Source of the DNA: a virus
DNA: 32,950 bases
Direction: 5' to 3' (one strand)
IMG/VR virus record: IMGVR_UViG_3300030085_004903
Location: 1 to 32,950 of that record
In this document: positions 5,818 through 12,252 of the stretch, piece by piece
How the letters are laid out: each line of letters opens with the position of its first letter
Numbering within the stretch: position 1 is the first letter of the stretch
The notes under the pieces: generated by a model
The model's database searches: none
What the model was told of the DNA's origin: nothing
What the model saw: the letters and a program-made list of their open reading frames with translations, nothing else
Position numbers and translations under genes: made by a program

Positions 5818-5913
5818 ATGGAAGCACTACAAATGGTTGGACTTATGTCCCTAGGTTGTGCGGCATTTATTGGATTACTTTACGGCGAGATCGTCCTCCT
5901 CAGTAAAGTTTGA
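5818..5913 (+). CDS. Tiny single-span membrane protein, 31 aa
   Basis: This 31-residue ORF encodes one transmembrane helix (GLMSLGCAAFIGLLYGEIVL). Its ATG lies 5 nt after the DUF4278 stop and its stop overlaps the Shine-Dalgarno GAGGTGG of the next gene. The size resembles small photosystem or cytochrome b6f subunits, but the sequence does not match PetN, PetG or PsbM that I can recall. It is supported by tight packing and by its hydrophobic pattern. Confidence 0.55.
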   Translation: MEALQMVGLMSLGCAAFIGLLYGEIVLLSKV

Positions 5914-5922
5914 GGTGGAAAA

Positions 5923-6081
5923 ATGCTGAAGATCAGATTTGAATATGATCTTCCAGAATATGACTCAGACATACACGATCCAGAAAAAACTTTTGCGTTT
6001 TTAACTTATCGTGGTGTGAATTACGCCAAATGGGTTTTATTAAAATCCAGAGGCACAAAAAACTGGAAAGTAAAAAACTAG
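5923..6081 (+). CDS. DUF4278-like small protein
   Basis: The 52-residue protein contains FLTYRGVNYAKWVLL, the YRG signature shared with the gene at 5645. It has an acidic N-terminal half and a basic C-terminus (KSRGTKNWKVKN). The Shine-Dalgarno GAGGTGG lies about 5 nt before ATG 5923. It is the last gene before a terminator whose stem begins at the stop codon. The two DUF4278 genes flank the 31-aa membrane gene, suggesting a functional trio or duplication. The function is unknown. Confidence 0.78.
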   Translation: MLKIRFEYDLPEYDSDIHDPEKTFAFLTYRGVNYAKWVLLKSRGTKNWKVKN

Positions 6082-6102
6082 GACCTTGACAGGTCCTTTT
6101 TT
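6081..6102 (+). terminator. Rho-independent terminator
   Basis: A perfect 6-bp stem GGACCT / AGGTCC with loop TGAC is followed by six T residues. It begins at the last base of the DUF4278-like stop codon and ends the cluster of five tiny genes. Confidence 0.9.
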
Positions 6103-6131
6103 AATGTTTATAATTATATTTGAAATCCTTT

Positions 6132-6137
6132 TATAAT
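6132..6137 (+). promoter_or_regulatory. Possible -10 box (TATAAT)
   Basis: A consensus TATAAT lies 12 nt upstream of the ATG at 6149 and after the terminator. No convincing -35 box is seen 17 bp upstream; the region is simply AT-rich. This could be an extended or activator-dependent middle promoter. Confidence 0.35.
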
Positions 6138-6148
6138 GGATACTTCAC

Positions 6149-6622
6149 ATGGATTTTTGCATCGGTCCAGCTACAATCCTTGGCACAATCTCAACAGTAG
6201 TATTGGGAGTTGCCACACCAGATAAAATTGAAACTTATGTTGGTATCAATTACAGTCCTTGGGACAATGAACAAATTACCCTAACAGAACCAATTGGATC
6301 TCTCGGTGTTCAATATGATATCAGTAAAAGTATCAGATTATTTGCAGAACACATATCATCACCAAGACAGTGCAATGATAACCCAGGAATTAATCATGCG
6401 GGTGTAAAATTTCTTGCACCATTGGGATATGATACGACACTTTACAGTGGACTATCACTTAATAGTCCTAGTTTTGATAATTCCAATGATTTTAGCGGAC
6501 CTCTTGTTTCCTTTGGTGTGGAACATGGAGGTAATATTAAAGTATTTGCAGAATATCTAACAAGTACTGGTAATTTTGACGGGGGCCGAGTAGGAGCAGG
6601 AATTAAATTACTTTTTAAATAA
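6149..6622 (+). CDS. Predicted outer-membrane beta-barrel-like protein
   Basis: The 157-residue protein has a hydrophobic N-terminus (TILGTISTVVLGVA) that may be a signal peptide. It is followed by alternating strands with aromatic ends: VGINYSPW, LGVQYDISKSIRLFAEH, VKFLAPLG, LYSGLSL, VSFGVEHGGNIKVFAEYL and VGAGIKLLFK. The repeated pattern of strand, RLFAEH or KVFAEY, and terminal aromatic residue resembles small bacterial outer-membrane barrels. It may alter host surface properties or be a virion component. No specific family is recognised. Confidence 0.72.
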   Translation: MDFCIGPATILGTISTVVLGVATPDKIETYVGINYSPWDNEQITLTEPIGSLGVQYDISKSIRLFAEHISSPRQCNDNPGINHAGVKFLAPLGYDTTLYSGLSLNSPSFDNSNDFSGPLVSFGVEHGGNIKVFAEYLTSTGNFDGGRVGAGIKLLFK

Positions 6623-6799
6623 ATGGATAAAGAGAAACTTAAATTGATTATTAGAAATCTAGAATCTCTGGTAGAATGTCTGAAGTCAGAAGTTTATTCT
6701 GATGTTGATGCATACAAAACACCAGAGTATGAGGATATTCCGTATCCAGTTGGTGATTATGATGAGGTTTTTAATGACGATGATGGCTACCCAGATTAA
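6623..6799 (+). CDS. Small acidic hypothetical protein, 58 aa
   Basis: The ATG follows the barrel gene's stop directly. The first 28 residues form a helix (KLKLIIRNLESLVECLKSEV). The tail is very acidic and aromatic (PEYEDIPYPVGDYDEVF, ending NDDDGYPD). No family is recognised. It is supported by continuous coding character and by close packing to the next gene. Confidence 0.75.
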   Translation: MDKEKLKLIIRNLESLVECLKSEVYSDVDAYKTPEYEDIPYPVGDYDEVFNDDDGYPD

Positions 6800-6807
6800 G
6801 AGGTATT

Positions 6808-6987
6808 ATGTACGAAGAATTGGATACATTTGAAAGAGCACTTCAGCATTTTGGCACCAGAGTAGAAGTTATCGCTGCAATGGAAATGGGTGGTAGAATA
6901 ACTGCTGAAGATGCTTATCAGATGATTAAAGAAGAAATCAAAGACTTAAAAAAAGTAAGAAAGGAGTGGAAGAACAAGAATGAATGA
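6808..6987 (+). CDS. Small hypothetical helical protein, 59 aa
   Basis: AGAGG at 6799-6803 gives a plausible ribosome site for ATG 6808. The product is helical throughout (YEELDTFERALQHFG, then AEDAYQMIKEEIKDL), with a lysine-rich C-terminus. It overlaps the thyX start by 8 nt, so thyX is probably translationally coupled to it. No family is recognised. Confidence 0.78.
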   Translation: MYEELDTFERALQHFGTRVEVIAAMEMGGRITAEDAYQMIKEEIKDLKKVRKEWKNKNE

Positions 6988-7621
6988 TTGCAAACTGATT
7001 TCTGTGACACCTGATGCAGAGAAGCACATGGCCTATTGTGCTCGTGTCAGTAATCCTGCCAACCAAGAGAATGAGAAGTTCTCTGGTCTGCTCAAGTATT
7101 GTGTCAAGCATCAGCACTGGAGCATTTTCGAGCAGGCATACATGACTTTGGAGTTAAATACTACGAGAGGGATCGCGGCCCAAGTGCTGAGGCACCGTTC
7201 GTTCACATATCAAGAGTTTTCCCAACGCTATGCTGATTCTTCCCTACTCTCGGAGACGATCCCTCTACCTGAACTACGGCGTCAAGACACCAAGAATCGC
7301 CAGAATTCTATTGATGATATTGACCCGTTTGTCCGTCAAGAGTTCCAGATCAAAATGCAAAAGCACTTTGCTGAAGGAATGAAATTATATCAAGAGATGC
7401 TTGATGCATCGATTGCAAAGGAGTGTGCTCGTTTTGTGCTTCCCCTCGCTGTACCCACCAAAATCTACATGACTGGTTCTGTGAGGTCTTGGATCCATTA
7501 TATCGATTTGCGCTCGGCCAATGGCACACAGAAGGAGCACATGGATATCGCACTAGATGCCAAGAGAATCTTCTGCGAACAATTCCCTGCCGTTGCCGAG
7601 GCAATGGACTGGACTAAATAA
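6980..7621 (+). CDS. thyX: Flavin-dependent thymidylate synthase
   Basis: The 213-residue ThyX methylates dUMP to dTMP using methylenetetrahydrofolate and FAD. The signature RHR-x7-S is present at residues 71-81 (RHRSFTYQEFS), followed by the conserved R83. C-terminal HYIDLRSANGTQKE supplies nucleotide-binding residues. The length is normal for the family. It supplies thymidylate for phage DNA synthesis without relying on host ThyA or ThyX. Its last codons contain an ACTAAATA late-like motif for the next gene. The base composition looks slightly richer in G and C than its small neighbours. Confidence 0.97.
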   Translation: MNDCKLISVTPDAEKHMAYCARVSNPANQENEKFSGLLKYCVKHQHWSIFEQAYMTLELNTTRGIAAQVLRHRSFTYQEFSQRYADSSLLSETIPLPELRRQDTKNRQNSIDDIDPFVRQEFQIKMQKHFAEGMKLYQEMLDASIAKECARFVLPLAVPTKIYMTGSVRSWIHYIDLRSANGTQKEHMDIALDAKRIFCEQFPAVAEAMDWTK

Positions 7622-7633
7622 AAAATATTGAGT
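7613..7633 (+). promoter_or_regulatory. ACTAAATA late-like motif in an imperfect inverted repeat
   Basis: ACTAAATA (7613-7620) overlaps the thyX stop and can pair with TATTGAGT (7626-7633) at 7 of 8 positions around a 5-A loop. It lies 22 nt upstream of the ATG at 7642, suitable for a T4-type late promoter. Confidence 0.45.
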
Positions 7634-7641
7634 AGATACGA

Positions 7642-7890
7642 ATGCCTACATATCCTGTTATTCACAAAGAAACTGGTGAACAAAAAGATGTAAAATTAAG
7701 TGTTCATGAGTGGGATCAATGGAAAGAAGACAATCCTGACTGGCAAAGAGATTGGTCTGATCCCTCTACTTGCCCTCAACCTGGAGAGGTTGGAGACTGG
7801 CAGAATAAACTCATTCAAAAAAATCCTGGATGGAATGATGTTCTGCGGAAAGCAGGACAAGCACCAGGATCTGTAGTAAAAACTCTCTAA
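7642..7890 (+). CDS. Conserved small cyanophage protein, FmdB-like N-terminus
   Basis: This 82-residue protein begins MPTYPVIHKETGEQK, resembling FmdB-type zinc-ribbon starts but without their cysteines. It is followed by a tryptophan-rich core (EWDQWKEDNPDWQRDW) and GEVGDWQNKLIQKNPGW. Only one cysteine occurs, in STCPQP. It starts just after a late-like motif and lies 1 nt before phoH, so the two are co-transcribed. The function is unknown. Confidence 0.85.
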   Translation: MPTYPVIHKETGEQKDVKLSVHEWDQWKEDNPDWQRDWSDPSTCPQPGEVGDWQNKLIQKNPGWNDVLRKAGQAPGSVVKTL

Positions 7891-7891
7891 T

Positions 7892-8647
7892 ATGGCTAGA
7901 AGAAAAAGAACGAATGACCAACCAATTGGTGTTGGTATGACTGCTAAGCAGATGAAGAGAAAAAAACCAATTAATGCTGATTTTCTTCTTGACATTGAAC
8001 CACTTACAGATAATCAAAAGAAACTTTTTGATGCTTATGCTGAGGGTAAGAATGTAGTTGCATATGGAGCTGCAGGAACTGGTAAGACATTCATTACTCT
8101 CTTTAATGCATTGATGGATGTCTTTAATCCTGAATCACCTTATGAGAAAATTTACATCGTAAGATCTCTTGTTTCTACGAGAGAAATTGGATTTCTTCCT
8201 GGAGACCATGAGGATAAGTCTTCCTTGTATCAGATTCCATACAAGAACATGGTTAAGTACATGTTCCAGATGCCATCAGATTCTGATTTTGAGATGCTCT
8301 ATGGAAACTTGAAGAGTCAGGAAACTATTTCTTTCTGGTCCACCTCTTTTATTCGTGGTACAACTTTTGATAATGCAATTATTATCATCGATGAGTATCA
8401 AAACTTGAACTTTCATGAGCTTGATAGTATAATCACAAGAGTCGGTGAAAACTCTAAAATTTGTTTCTGTGGTGATGCAACACAAACAGACTTACAGAAA
8501 TCTAATGAGAGGAATGGTATTCATGACTTCATGAAAATCCTCAGGATCATGCCATCTTTTGAACTAGTAGAGTTTGGACTTGATGATATCGTAAGATCTG
8601 GTATTGTTAAAGAATATCTGGTCGCAAAAATGAATCTTAATTTGTAA
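7892..8647 (+). CDS. phoH: PhoH-like P-loop ATPase
   Basis: The 251-residue PhoH family ATPase has Walker A GAAGTGKT at residues 59-66, Walker B IIIIDE at 163-168, and CGDATQTDL, the conserved segment after Walker B. A short basic N-terminus precedes the core. PhoH is very common in marine phages. It is often linked to phosphate stress but its role in infection is unresolved; an RNA or DNA remodelling role is possible. It is adjacent to a PD-(D/E)XK nuclease and gp33, typical of cyanomyovirus order. The ORF is intact. Confidence 0.95.
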   Translation: MARRKRTNDQPIGVGMTAKQMKRKKPINADFLLDIEPLTDNQKKLFDAYAEGKNVVAYGAAGTGKTFITLFNALMDVFNPESPYEKIYIVRSLVSTREIGFLPGDHEDKSSLYQIPYKNMVKYMFQMPSDSDFEMLYGNLKSQETISFWSTSFIRGTTFDNAIIIIDEYQNLNFHELDSIITRVGENSKICFCGDATQTDLQKSNERNGIHDFMKILRIMPSFELVEFGLDDIVRSGIVKEYLVAKMNLNL

Positions 8648-8652
8648 AATTT

Positions 8653-9330
8653 ATGATCTTTAATCATGTTGACATTGACCTTCCTGCCCTAACAAGAGAA
8701 ACCATTGATGGCGTAAGATATTACGATATTCCTGGTGGAGAAAAGAAGAAATTCGTCTCTATTACCTCTGTTACTAGTTTTCACAATCGAAAGATCTTTG
8801 AAGATTGGAGAAAGCGTGTTGGGGAAAAGGAGGCGAATCGAAAAACCAAAAGAGCCACAAGTCGTGGCACTGATATGCATACTCTTACAGAGTATTACCT
8901 TAAAAACAAAGATCTTCCCACCGTACAACCACTATCCGATGTCCTGTTTAGACTTGCGAAACCAGAATTAAACAAGATAAATAATATATTAGCACTAGAG
9001 AAGTCCCTGTATAGCGAGGTACTAGGGATAGCAGGGACTGTTGACTGTATTGCTGAATATGATGGCGAGTTAGCTGTCATTGACTTTAAAACATCGGAGA
9101 AACCAAAACCAGAAAAGTGGATTGAACATTACTTCGTTCAAGCAATGGCATACGGTTGTATGCTGTACGAACTTACTGGTGTTATGGTTAAAAAACTTGT
9201 AATTATTATGTCCTGCGAAAATGGAGAATGCGTCGTCTATGAACAATATGATAAACAAAAATACATCAATCTCCTTACTGAGTATATTAGAGAGTTCGTC
9301 CAACACAAACTTAATCAGTATGAAAAGTAA
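8653..9330 (+). CDS. PD-(D/E)XK exonuclease
   Basis: The 225-residue protein has a RecB or Cas4-type nuclease core: G-A-G-T-V-D context GIAGTVDCIAEYDG, then AVIDFKTS with the catalytic D and K, then FVQAMAYGCML as motif IV (Q-x3-Y). An upstream GTDMHTLTEYYL supplies the motif I histidine and glutamate. No iron-sulfur cysteine cluster is seen. It is likely to degrade host DNA or process ends during recombination. It overlaps gp33 by 11 nt at the 3' end. The family is confident; substrate polarity is unknown. Confidence 0.88.
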   Translation: MIFNHVDIDLPALTRETIDGVRYYDIPGGEKKKFVSITSVTSFHNRKIFEDWRKRVGEKEANRKTKRATSRGTDMHTLTEYYLKNKDLPTVQPLSDVLFRLAKPELNKINNILALEKSLYSEVLGIAGTVDCIAEYDGELAVIDFKTSEKPKPEKWIEHYFVQAMAYGCMLYELTGVMVKKLVIIMSCENGECVVYEQYDKQKYINLLTEYIREFVQHKLNQYEK

Positions 9331-9577
9331 TGTAGAAAAAGCAATCGAGAATAAATTCTATTGCCCTTCCAAATTCTGTCAAGAAATTGAGAAGATCGTC
9401 CTCGATAACGAGGAGATGAATTATATTGATGCCGTTCTATTCTTTTGCGAAAAGAACAACATTGAGATAGAATCTATTTCAAAACTAATCACGAAACCAC
9501 TCAAAGAGAAGATCAAATGCAATGCAATCGAACTTAACTTCATGAAGAAGAGTTCCAGAGCAAAGCTCCCCATTTGA
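9320..9577 (+). CDS. gp33: Late-promoter transcription accessory protein
   Basis: The start is ATG 9320, giving 85 residues. Sequence EIEKIVLDNEEMNYIDAV and FCEKNNIEIESISKLI matches the T4 gp33 pattern of conserved helix, Y-x-A and E-x-N-x-I. T4 gp33 bridges RNA polymerase (beta flap) and the sliding clamp gp45 to activate late promoters. The C-terminus LNFMKKSSRAKLPI could be the clamp-binding tail. It is followed by gp59 and gp32 as in T4, which supports the call. The late motifs in this window would be its targets. Confidence 0.85.
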   Translation: MKSNVEKAIENKFYCPSKFCQEIEKIVLDNEEMNYIDAVLFFCEKNNIEIESISKLITKPLKEKIKCNAIELNFMKKSSRAKLPI

Positions 9578-9648
9578 AAATCGACTTTTAATTCCAAAAA
9601 AGGCGGGAAAAAAATTCGTGGCCAAAAACGCCCTATTACTTTTTTATA

Positions 9649-10248
9649 ATGATGCCGTTTCAAGCATATACCTCTTATCTGTCGTTGAAAAACCATTTCA
9701 CGAAAGAAAAGTATGACTATCATAAGTACGCTGGCAAAACCAGAGCAACGATTAAAGCATTTTACAATCGTCGTGATAGGTACTTTTTTGAAAAACTGTC
9801 TCGTCAAAAAGACGACAAACAGGTTGTAGAATTTTTTGTATCTAACTTTATCTCTTGCACTGATCCCCAAAGCCTCTGGATTGGAGATATTATCAAGAAT
9901 GGTGAGTCGGTATATACTGATTGGCAAAAAAGAATGCAATCACTCACTTATTTCTTCAAAGAAGAGGTAACAAAACTCTTTGAAGAGAACAAGTTTGATG
10001 ATGTTTTGAAGGTTGAGAGTAATAGGCACCCAATTTTGGTGAAAAAGTATATTCAGAAAGAAGTGTCAATTGAGACACTTGTAATTTTGGATAGAATACT
10101 TCTATATAAGAGAGATTATGACAAAAAACTGAATGATCCAGTTTGGCAACTAATCTCCATGAGAATAGATAAATATTCATCGTTCTTAAATCTCGATATT
10201 TTCAAATATCGTAAAATCTTGAAAGAAATCATCTTAGAAAATAAATGA
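9649..10248 (+). CDS. gp59: Replicative helicase loader
   Basis: The 199-residue protein matches T4 gp59, which loads gp41 helicase at forks coated with gp32. Conserved features include YHKYAGKTRATIKAFYNRRD, RYFFEKLSR and WIGDIIKNG in the N-terminal half, and the helical C-terminal domain ETLVILDRILLYKRD. Length and synteny (gp33-gp59-gp32) fit T4. Tandem ATGs occur at 9649 and 9652, and no clear Shine-Dalgarno is seen after the AT-rich gap. The gene overlaps the next by 4 nt. Confidence 0.88.
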   Translation: MMPFQAYTSYLSLKNHFTKEKYDYHKYAGKTRATIKAFYNRRDRYFFEKLSRQKDDKQVVEFFVSNFISCTDPQSLWIGDIIKNGESVYTDWQKRMQSLTYFFKEEVTKLFEENKFDDVLKVESNRHPILVKKYIQKEVSIETLVILDRILLYKRDYDKKLNDPVWQLISMRIDKYSSFLNLDIFKYRKILKEIILENK

Positions 10249-10577
10249 AGTTTTTTGACTCAGAAATTATCCAACAAGAGATGCAAGAAATTGCAGAACT
10301 ACAAGATACCATCTATGAAAATGTTTTTACTTTTCCTAGTATGGATGATGATGCCAAATTAGATCATTTGAAACTTCTCAAAACTCTGATTGAAAAGCAG
10401 AAAATCCTTTATGCTCGTCTTTCGTTGTCTGATGACCCACAAGCGAAGAAAATGAAGGAAAACATCATGAAATCTGCTATGATGATGGGAATTCCATCGG
10501 ATACAGACTTGAATTTCCTTTTCAGTAAGATGACTGAGATGATCGAACTGATGGAAGAACAACTAGACAGGGCTTGA
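10245..10577 (+). CDS. DUF1825 family protein (cyanobacterial type)
   Basis: The 110-residue protein begins MKFFDSEIIQQEMQEIAELQ and continues LLKTLIEKQKILYARLSLSDD, matching the all-helical cyanobacterial DUF1825 family, which starts with FFDSEIVQEE. Its role is unknown. It lies between gp59 and gp32, which are adjacent in T4, so it appears to be a host-type gene inserted in the replication cluster. It overlaps the gp59 stop by 4 nt, and its last bases provide the -35 box of the gp32 promoter. Confidence 0.83.
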   Translation: MKFFDSEIIQQEMQEIAELQDTIYENVFTFPSMDDDAKLDHLKLLKTLIEKQKILYARLSLSDDPQAKKMKENIMKSAMMMGIPSDTDLNFLFSKMTEMIELMEEQLDRA

Positions 10578-10602
10578 CATCCCTTCTTGCCACGAGTAAG
10601 AT
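10574..10602 (+). promoter_or_regulatory. Sigma70-like promoter of gp32 (TTGACA-N17-TAAGAT)
   Basis: A perfect -35 TTGACA (10574-10579) overlaps the DUF1825 stop codon. TAAGAT (10597-10602) follows after 17 bp. The predicted start near 10609 leaves a leader of about 36 nt before gp32. Confidence 0.8.
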
Positions 10603-10609
10603 AAAGTCG

Positions 10610-10644
10610 TCCACAAACCAAATCCAATCAATCCTAAAAATCCT
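10610..10644 (+). promoter_or_regulatory. G-free gp32 leader with three AATCC repeats
   Basis: Bases 10610-10644 contain no G, so they cannot form stable RNA structure and carry no Shine-Dalgarno. AATCC occurs at 10621, 10630 and 10639, an exact 9-nt period ending just before the ATG. An unstructured leader like this could be the site where gp32 represses its own translation, as known in T4. Confidence 0.6.
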
Positions 10645-11580
10645 ATGTCCTTTTCAAATCTTAAAAAGCAATCCTCTCTCGGTTCTCTCACCAGTAAGTT
10701 GGTGAAGGAAGTAGAAAAGATGAGTTCCGGGGGTAATGACGTTGATGAACGTCTCTGGAAACCAGAACTCGATAAGTCTGGTAATGGATATGCTGTTATT
10801 CGTTTTCTTCCTGCTCCTAATGGGGAAGATCTGCCGTGGGCAAAACTGTATCATCACGCCTTTCAGGACAAAGGTGGCTGGTACATTGAAAACTCTCTGA
10901 CTACCATTGGAGAGAAAGATCCTGTCTCCGAGTACAATCGTGAACTCTGGAACAGCGGTGTTGAGTCTGACAAAGACACCGTTCGTCGCCAAAAGCGTAA
11001 ACTGAACTTCTACTCTAACATCTATGTTGTGAAGGACTCTGCTAATCCTCATAACGAGGGTAAAGTCTTCCTCTATAAGTTCGGTAAGAAGATCTTTGAC
11101 AAGATCATGGAAGCAATGCAACCTGAGTTTGAAGATGAGCAACCTATCAATCCCTTCGATTTCTGGCAGGGTGCTAACTTCAAACTGAAGATCAAGAAAG
11201 TTGCAGGTTACTGGAACTATGATTCTTCTGAGTTCGACCGTGTTGGTCCTCTCCTGGATGATGACGATGCTCTGGAAGCTCTCTGGAACAAGGAGTATTC
11301 TTTGAAGGAGATCGTTGCTCCTGATAAGTTCAAGAGTTATGAGCAACTCTCTAAGCGTCTGAAGACCGTTCTGGGTCAAGGTGCTGCTCGTCCTACCATG
11401 GATGAGGAAGTGCAGGAGGAGGACGATTCTAGGGGGTCCTATACACCTCAGTTTGAGTCTCGTCGTCCAGCACCAGTCAAGGAAGAGTCCTTCAACTCTG
11501 AGGACATCATGCCTAAGTCATCTGCTAGCGATGAAGAAGATGAAACTCTCAGTTACTTCCAACGACTTGCTGACAGTTAA
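10645..11580 (+). CDS. gp32: Single-stranded DNA-binding protein
   Basis: The 311-residue gp32 coats ssDNA at replication forks. The N-terminal basic region (LKKQSSLGSLTSKLVKE) gives cooperativity. The core includes GYAVIRFLPAP, GGWYIENSLTTIGEKDP and FYSNIYVVKD. The C-terminal tail is acidic (EEVQEEDDS, then SASDEEDETL) and recruits gp59 and others. The T4 zinc-ribbon cysteines are absent; the whole protein has no cysteine. It is expressed from its own promoter with a G-free leader. Its stop overlaps the convergent gp53 stop by 4 nt, and its terminator lies inside gp53. Confidence 0.96.
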   Translation: MSFSNLKKQSSLGSLTSKLVKEVEKMSSGGNDVDERLWKPELDKSGNGYAVIRFLPAPNGEDLPWAKLYHHAFQDKGGWYIENSLTTIGEKDPVSEYNRELWNSGVESDKDTVRRQKRKLNFYSNIYVVKDSANPHNEGKVFLYKFGKKIFDKIMEAMQPEFEDEQPINPFDFWQGANFKLKIKKVAGYWNYDSSEFDRVGPLLDDDDALEALWNKEYSLKEIVAPDKFKSYEQLSKRLKTVLGQGAARPTMDEEVQEEDDSRGSYTPQFESRRPAPVKEESFNSEDIMPKSSASDEEDETLSYFQRLADS

Positions 11581-12251
11581 GAGTTAAAAAGTCTAGCATC
11601 GTCTGCTTTCTTCATGGTGGGGCTCACGTACTGAGACCCACCTTTTTTGTACTTAAGTTCAGTTTTAACTTCATCAAGAATTCCTGTGAGGTATTCTGGT
11701 TTCATTAAGAATATAGATCTTTTCTGATCTTGTATTCTTTGCTCATACGCATAGTTTGTAATCTCATCAGTAATAAGAGTCTTTAAAACCTCTGTCTTAA
11801 GACCAGCATCATAGAAGGTAATTGAAAAGTCCTCTGGAACCACTTTTCCTGCTGGAATGATTACCTTTCCTTGAGAATCAGTTACTTCTTCTGTTTCGTA
11901 ATGTTTTACAGCGTAGATATTTTCTGTAGAACCATACTTGTTAAGCAAATAATTTTCAAAGTTTTGATTTGTCAGAGGCCATTCGTCAAATACATTAGAA
12001 ATGTTGTTCATGGTCAGAACTAACCAATCTAATGTTGCATCATTGTAGATTTCATATGCGACATTATCTGGTCTATCATCACCTTTGATTGTGTACTTTG
12101 TGAAGAAGGTTGCATTACTGAATATAAAATCACTAATACTCAGTTTCCTGAATAAGTTTTTAACCTCCACAAAGTCTCCAATTGTGCTTCCGCCAGGAGT
12201 TCTATCGTTGTATTGAAAATTTGGAAATTGCTTGAAATAAGGTGCAGCCAT
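11577..12251 (-). CDS. gp53: Baseplate wedge subunit
   Basis: The 224-residue protein matches T4 gp53, which completes the wedge and joins wedges in the baseplate. It has YTIKGDDRPDNVAYEIYND and LDWLVLTMNNI, corresponding to the T4 region with RPEELANAIY and WVLLMCN. This part has the LysM-like N-terminal character described for gp53. It is the last gene of the minus-strand unit, 1 nt downstream of gp48. Its 3' end overlaps the gp32 stop and contains the gp32 terminator (antisense), so codons for GGSQYVSPT are also hairpin DNA. Confidence 0.88.
   Translation of the reverse strand: MAAPYFKQFPNFQYNDRTPGGSTIGDFVEVKNLFRKLSISDFIFSNATFFTKYTIKGDDRPDNVAYEIYNDATLDWLVLTMNNISNVFDEWPLTNQNFENYLLNKYGSTENIYAVKHYETEEVTDSQGKVIIPAGKVVPEDFSITFYDAGLKTEVLKTLITDEITNYAYEQRIQDQKRSIFLMKPEYLTGILDEVKTELKYKKGGSQYVSPTMKKADDARLFNS
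11616..11648 (+). terminator. gp32 terminator embedded in antisense gp53
   Basis: GGTGGG (11616-11621) pairs with CCCACC (11637-11642), CTC (11623-11625) pairs with GAG (11633-11635), and one G-A mismatch lies between. A 7-nt loop closes the stem and six T residues follow (11643-11648). It lies 36 nt after the gp32 stop, wholly within the gp53 coding region on the other strand. Confidence 0.82.
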
Positions 12252-12252
12252 T

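Noticed and set aside
9221-9319. Upstream extension of gp33 to ATG 9221
   Set aside because: It overlaps exonuclease coding by more than 100 nt and the extra residues are asparagine/serine-rich noise; ATG 9320 fits the family.
9601-9633. GGCG / CGCC possible hairpin in the gp33-gp59 gap
   Set aside because: The stem is only 4 bp with a loop of over 20 nt, and no immediate T-run follows.
9645-9650. TATAAT before gp59 as promoter
   Set aside because: It overlaps the gp59 start codon, so it cannot drive that gene; no -35 box is seen.
9421-9939. 172-aa minus-strand ORF across the gp33-gp59 junction
   Set aside because: It is antisense to two recognised T4 core genes and its composition fits a shadow frame.
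10654-11379. 241-aa minus-strand ORF opposite gp32
   Set aside because: It lies wholly antisense to a secure gp32 gene, has a low-complexity hydrophobic composition, no ribosome site and no promoter.
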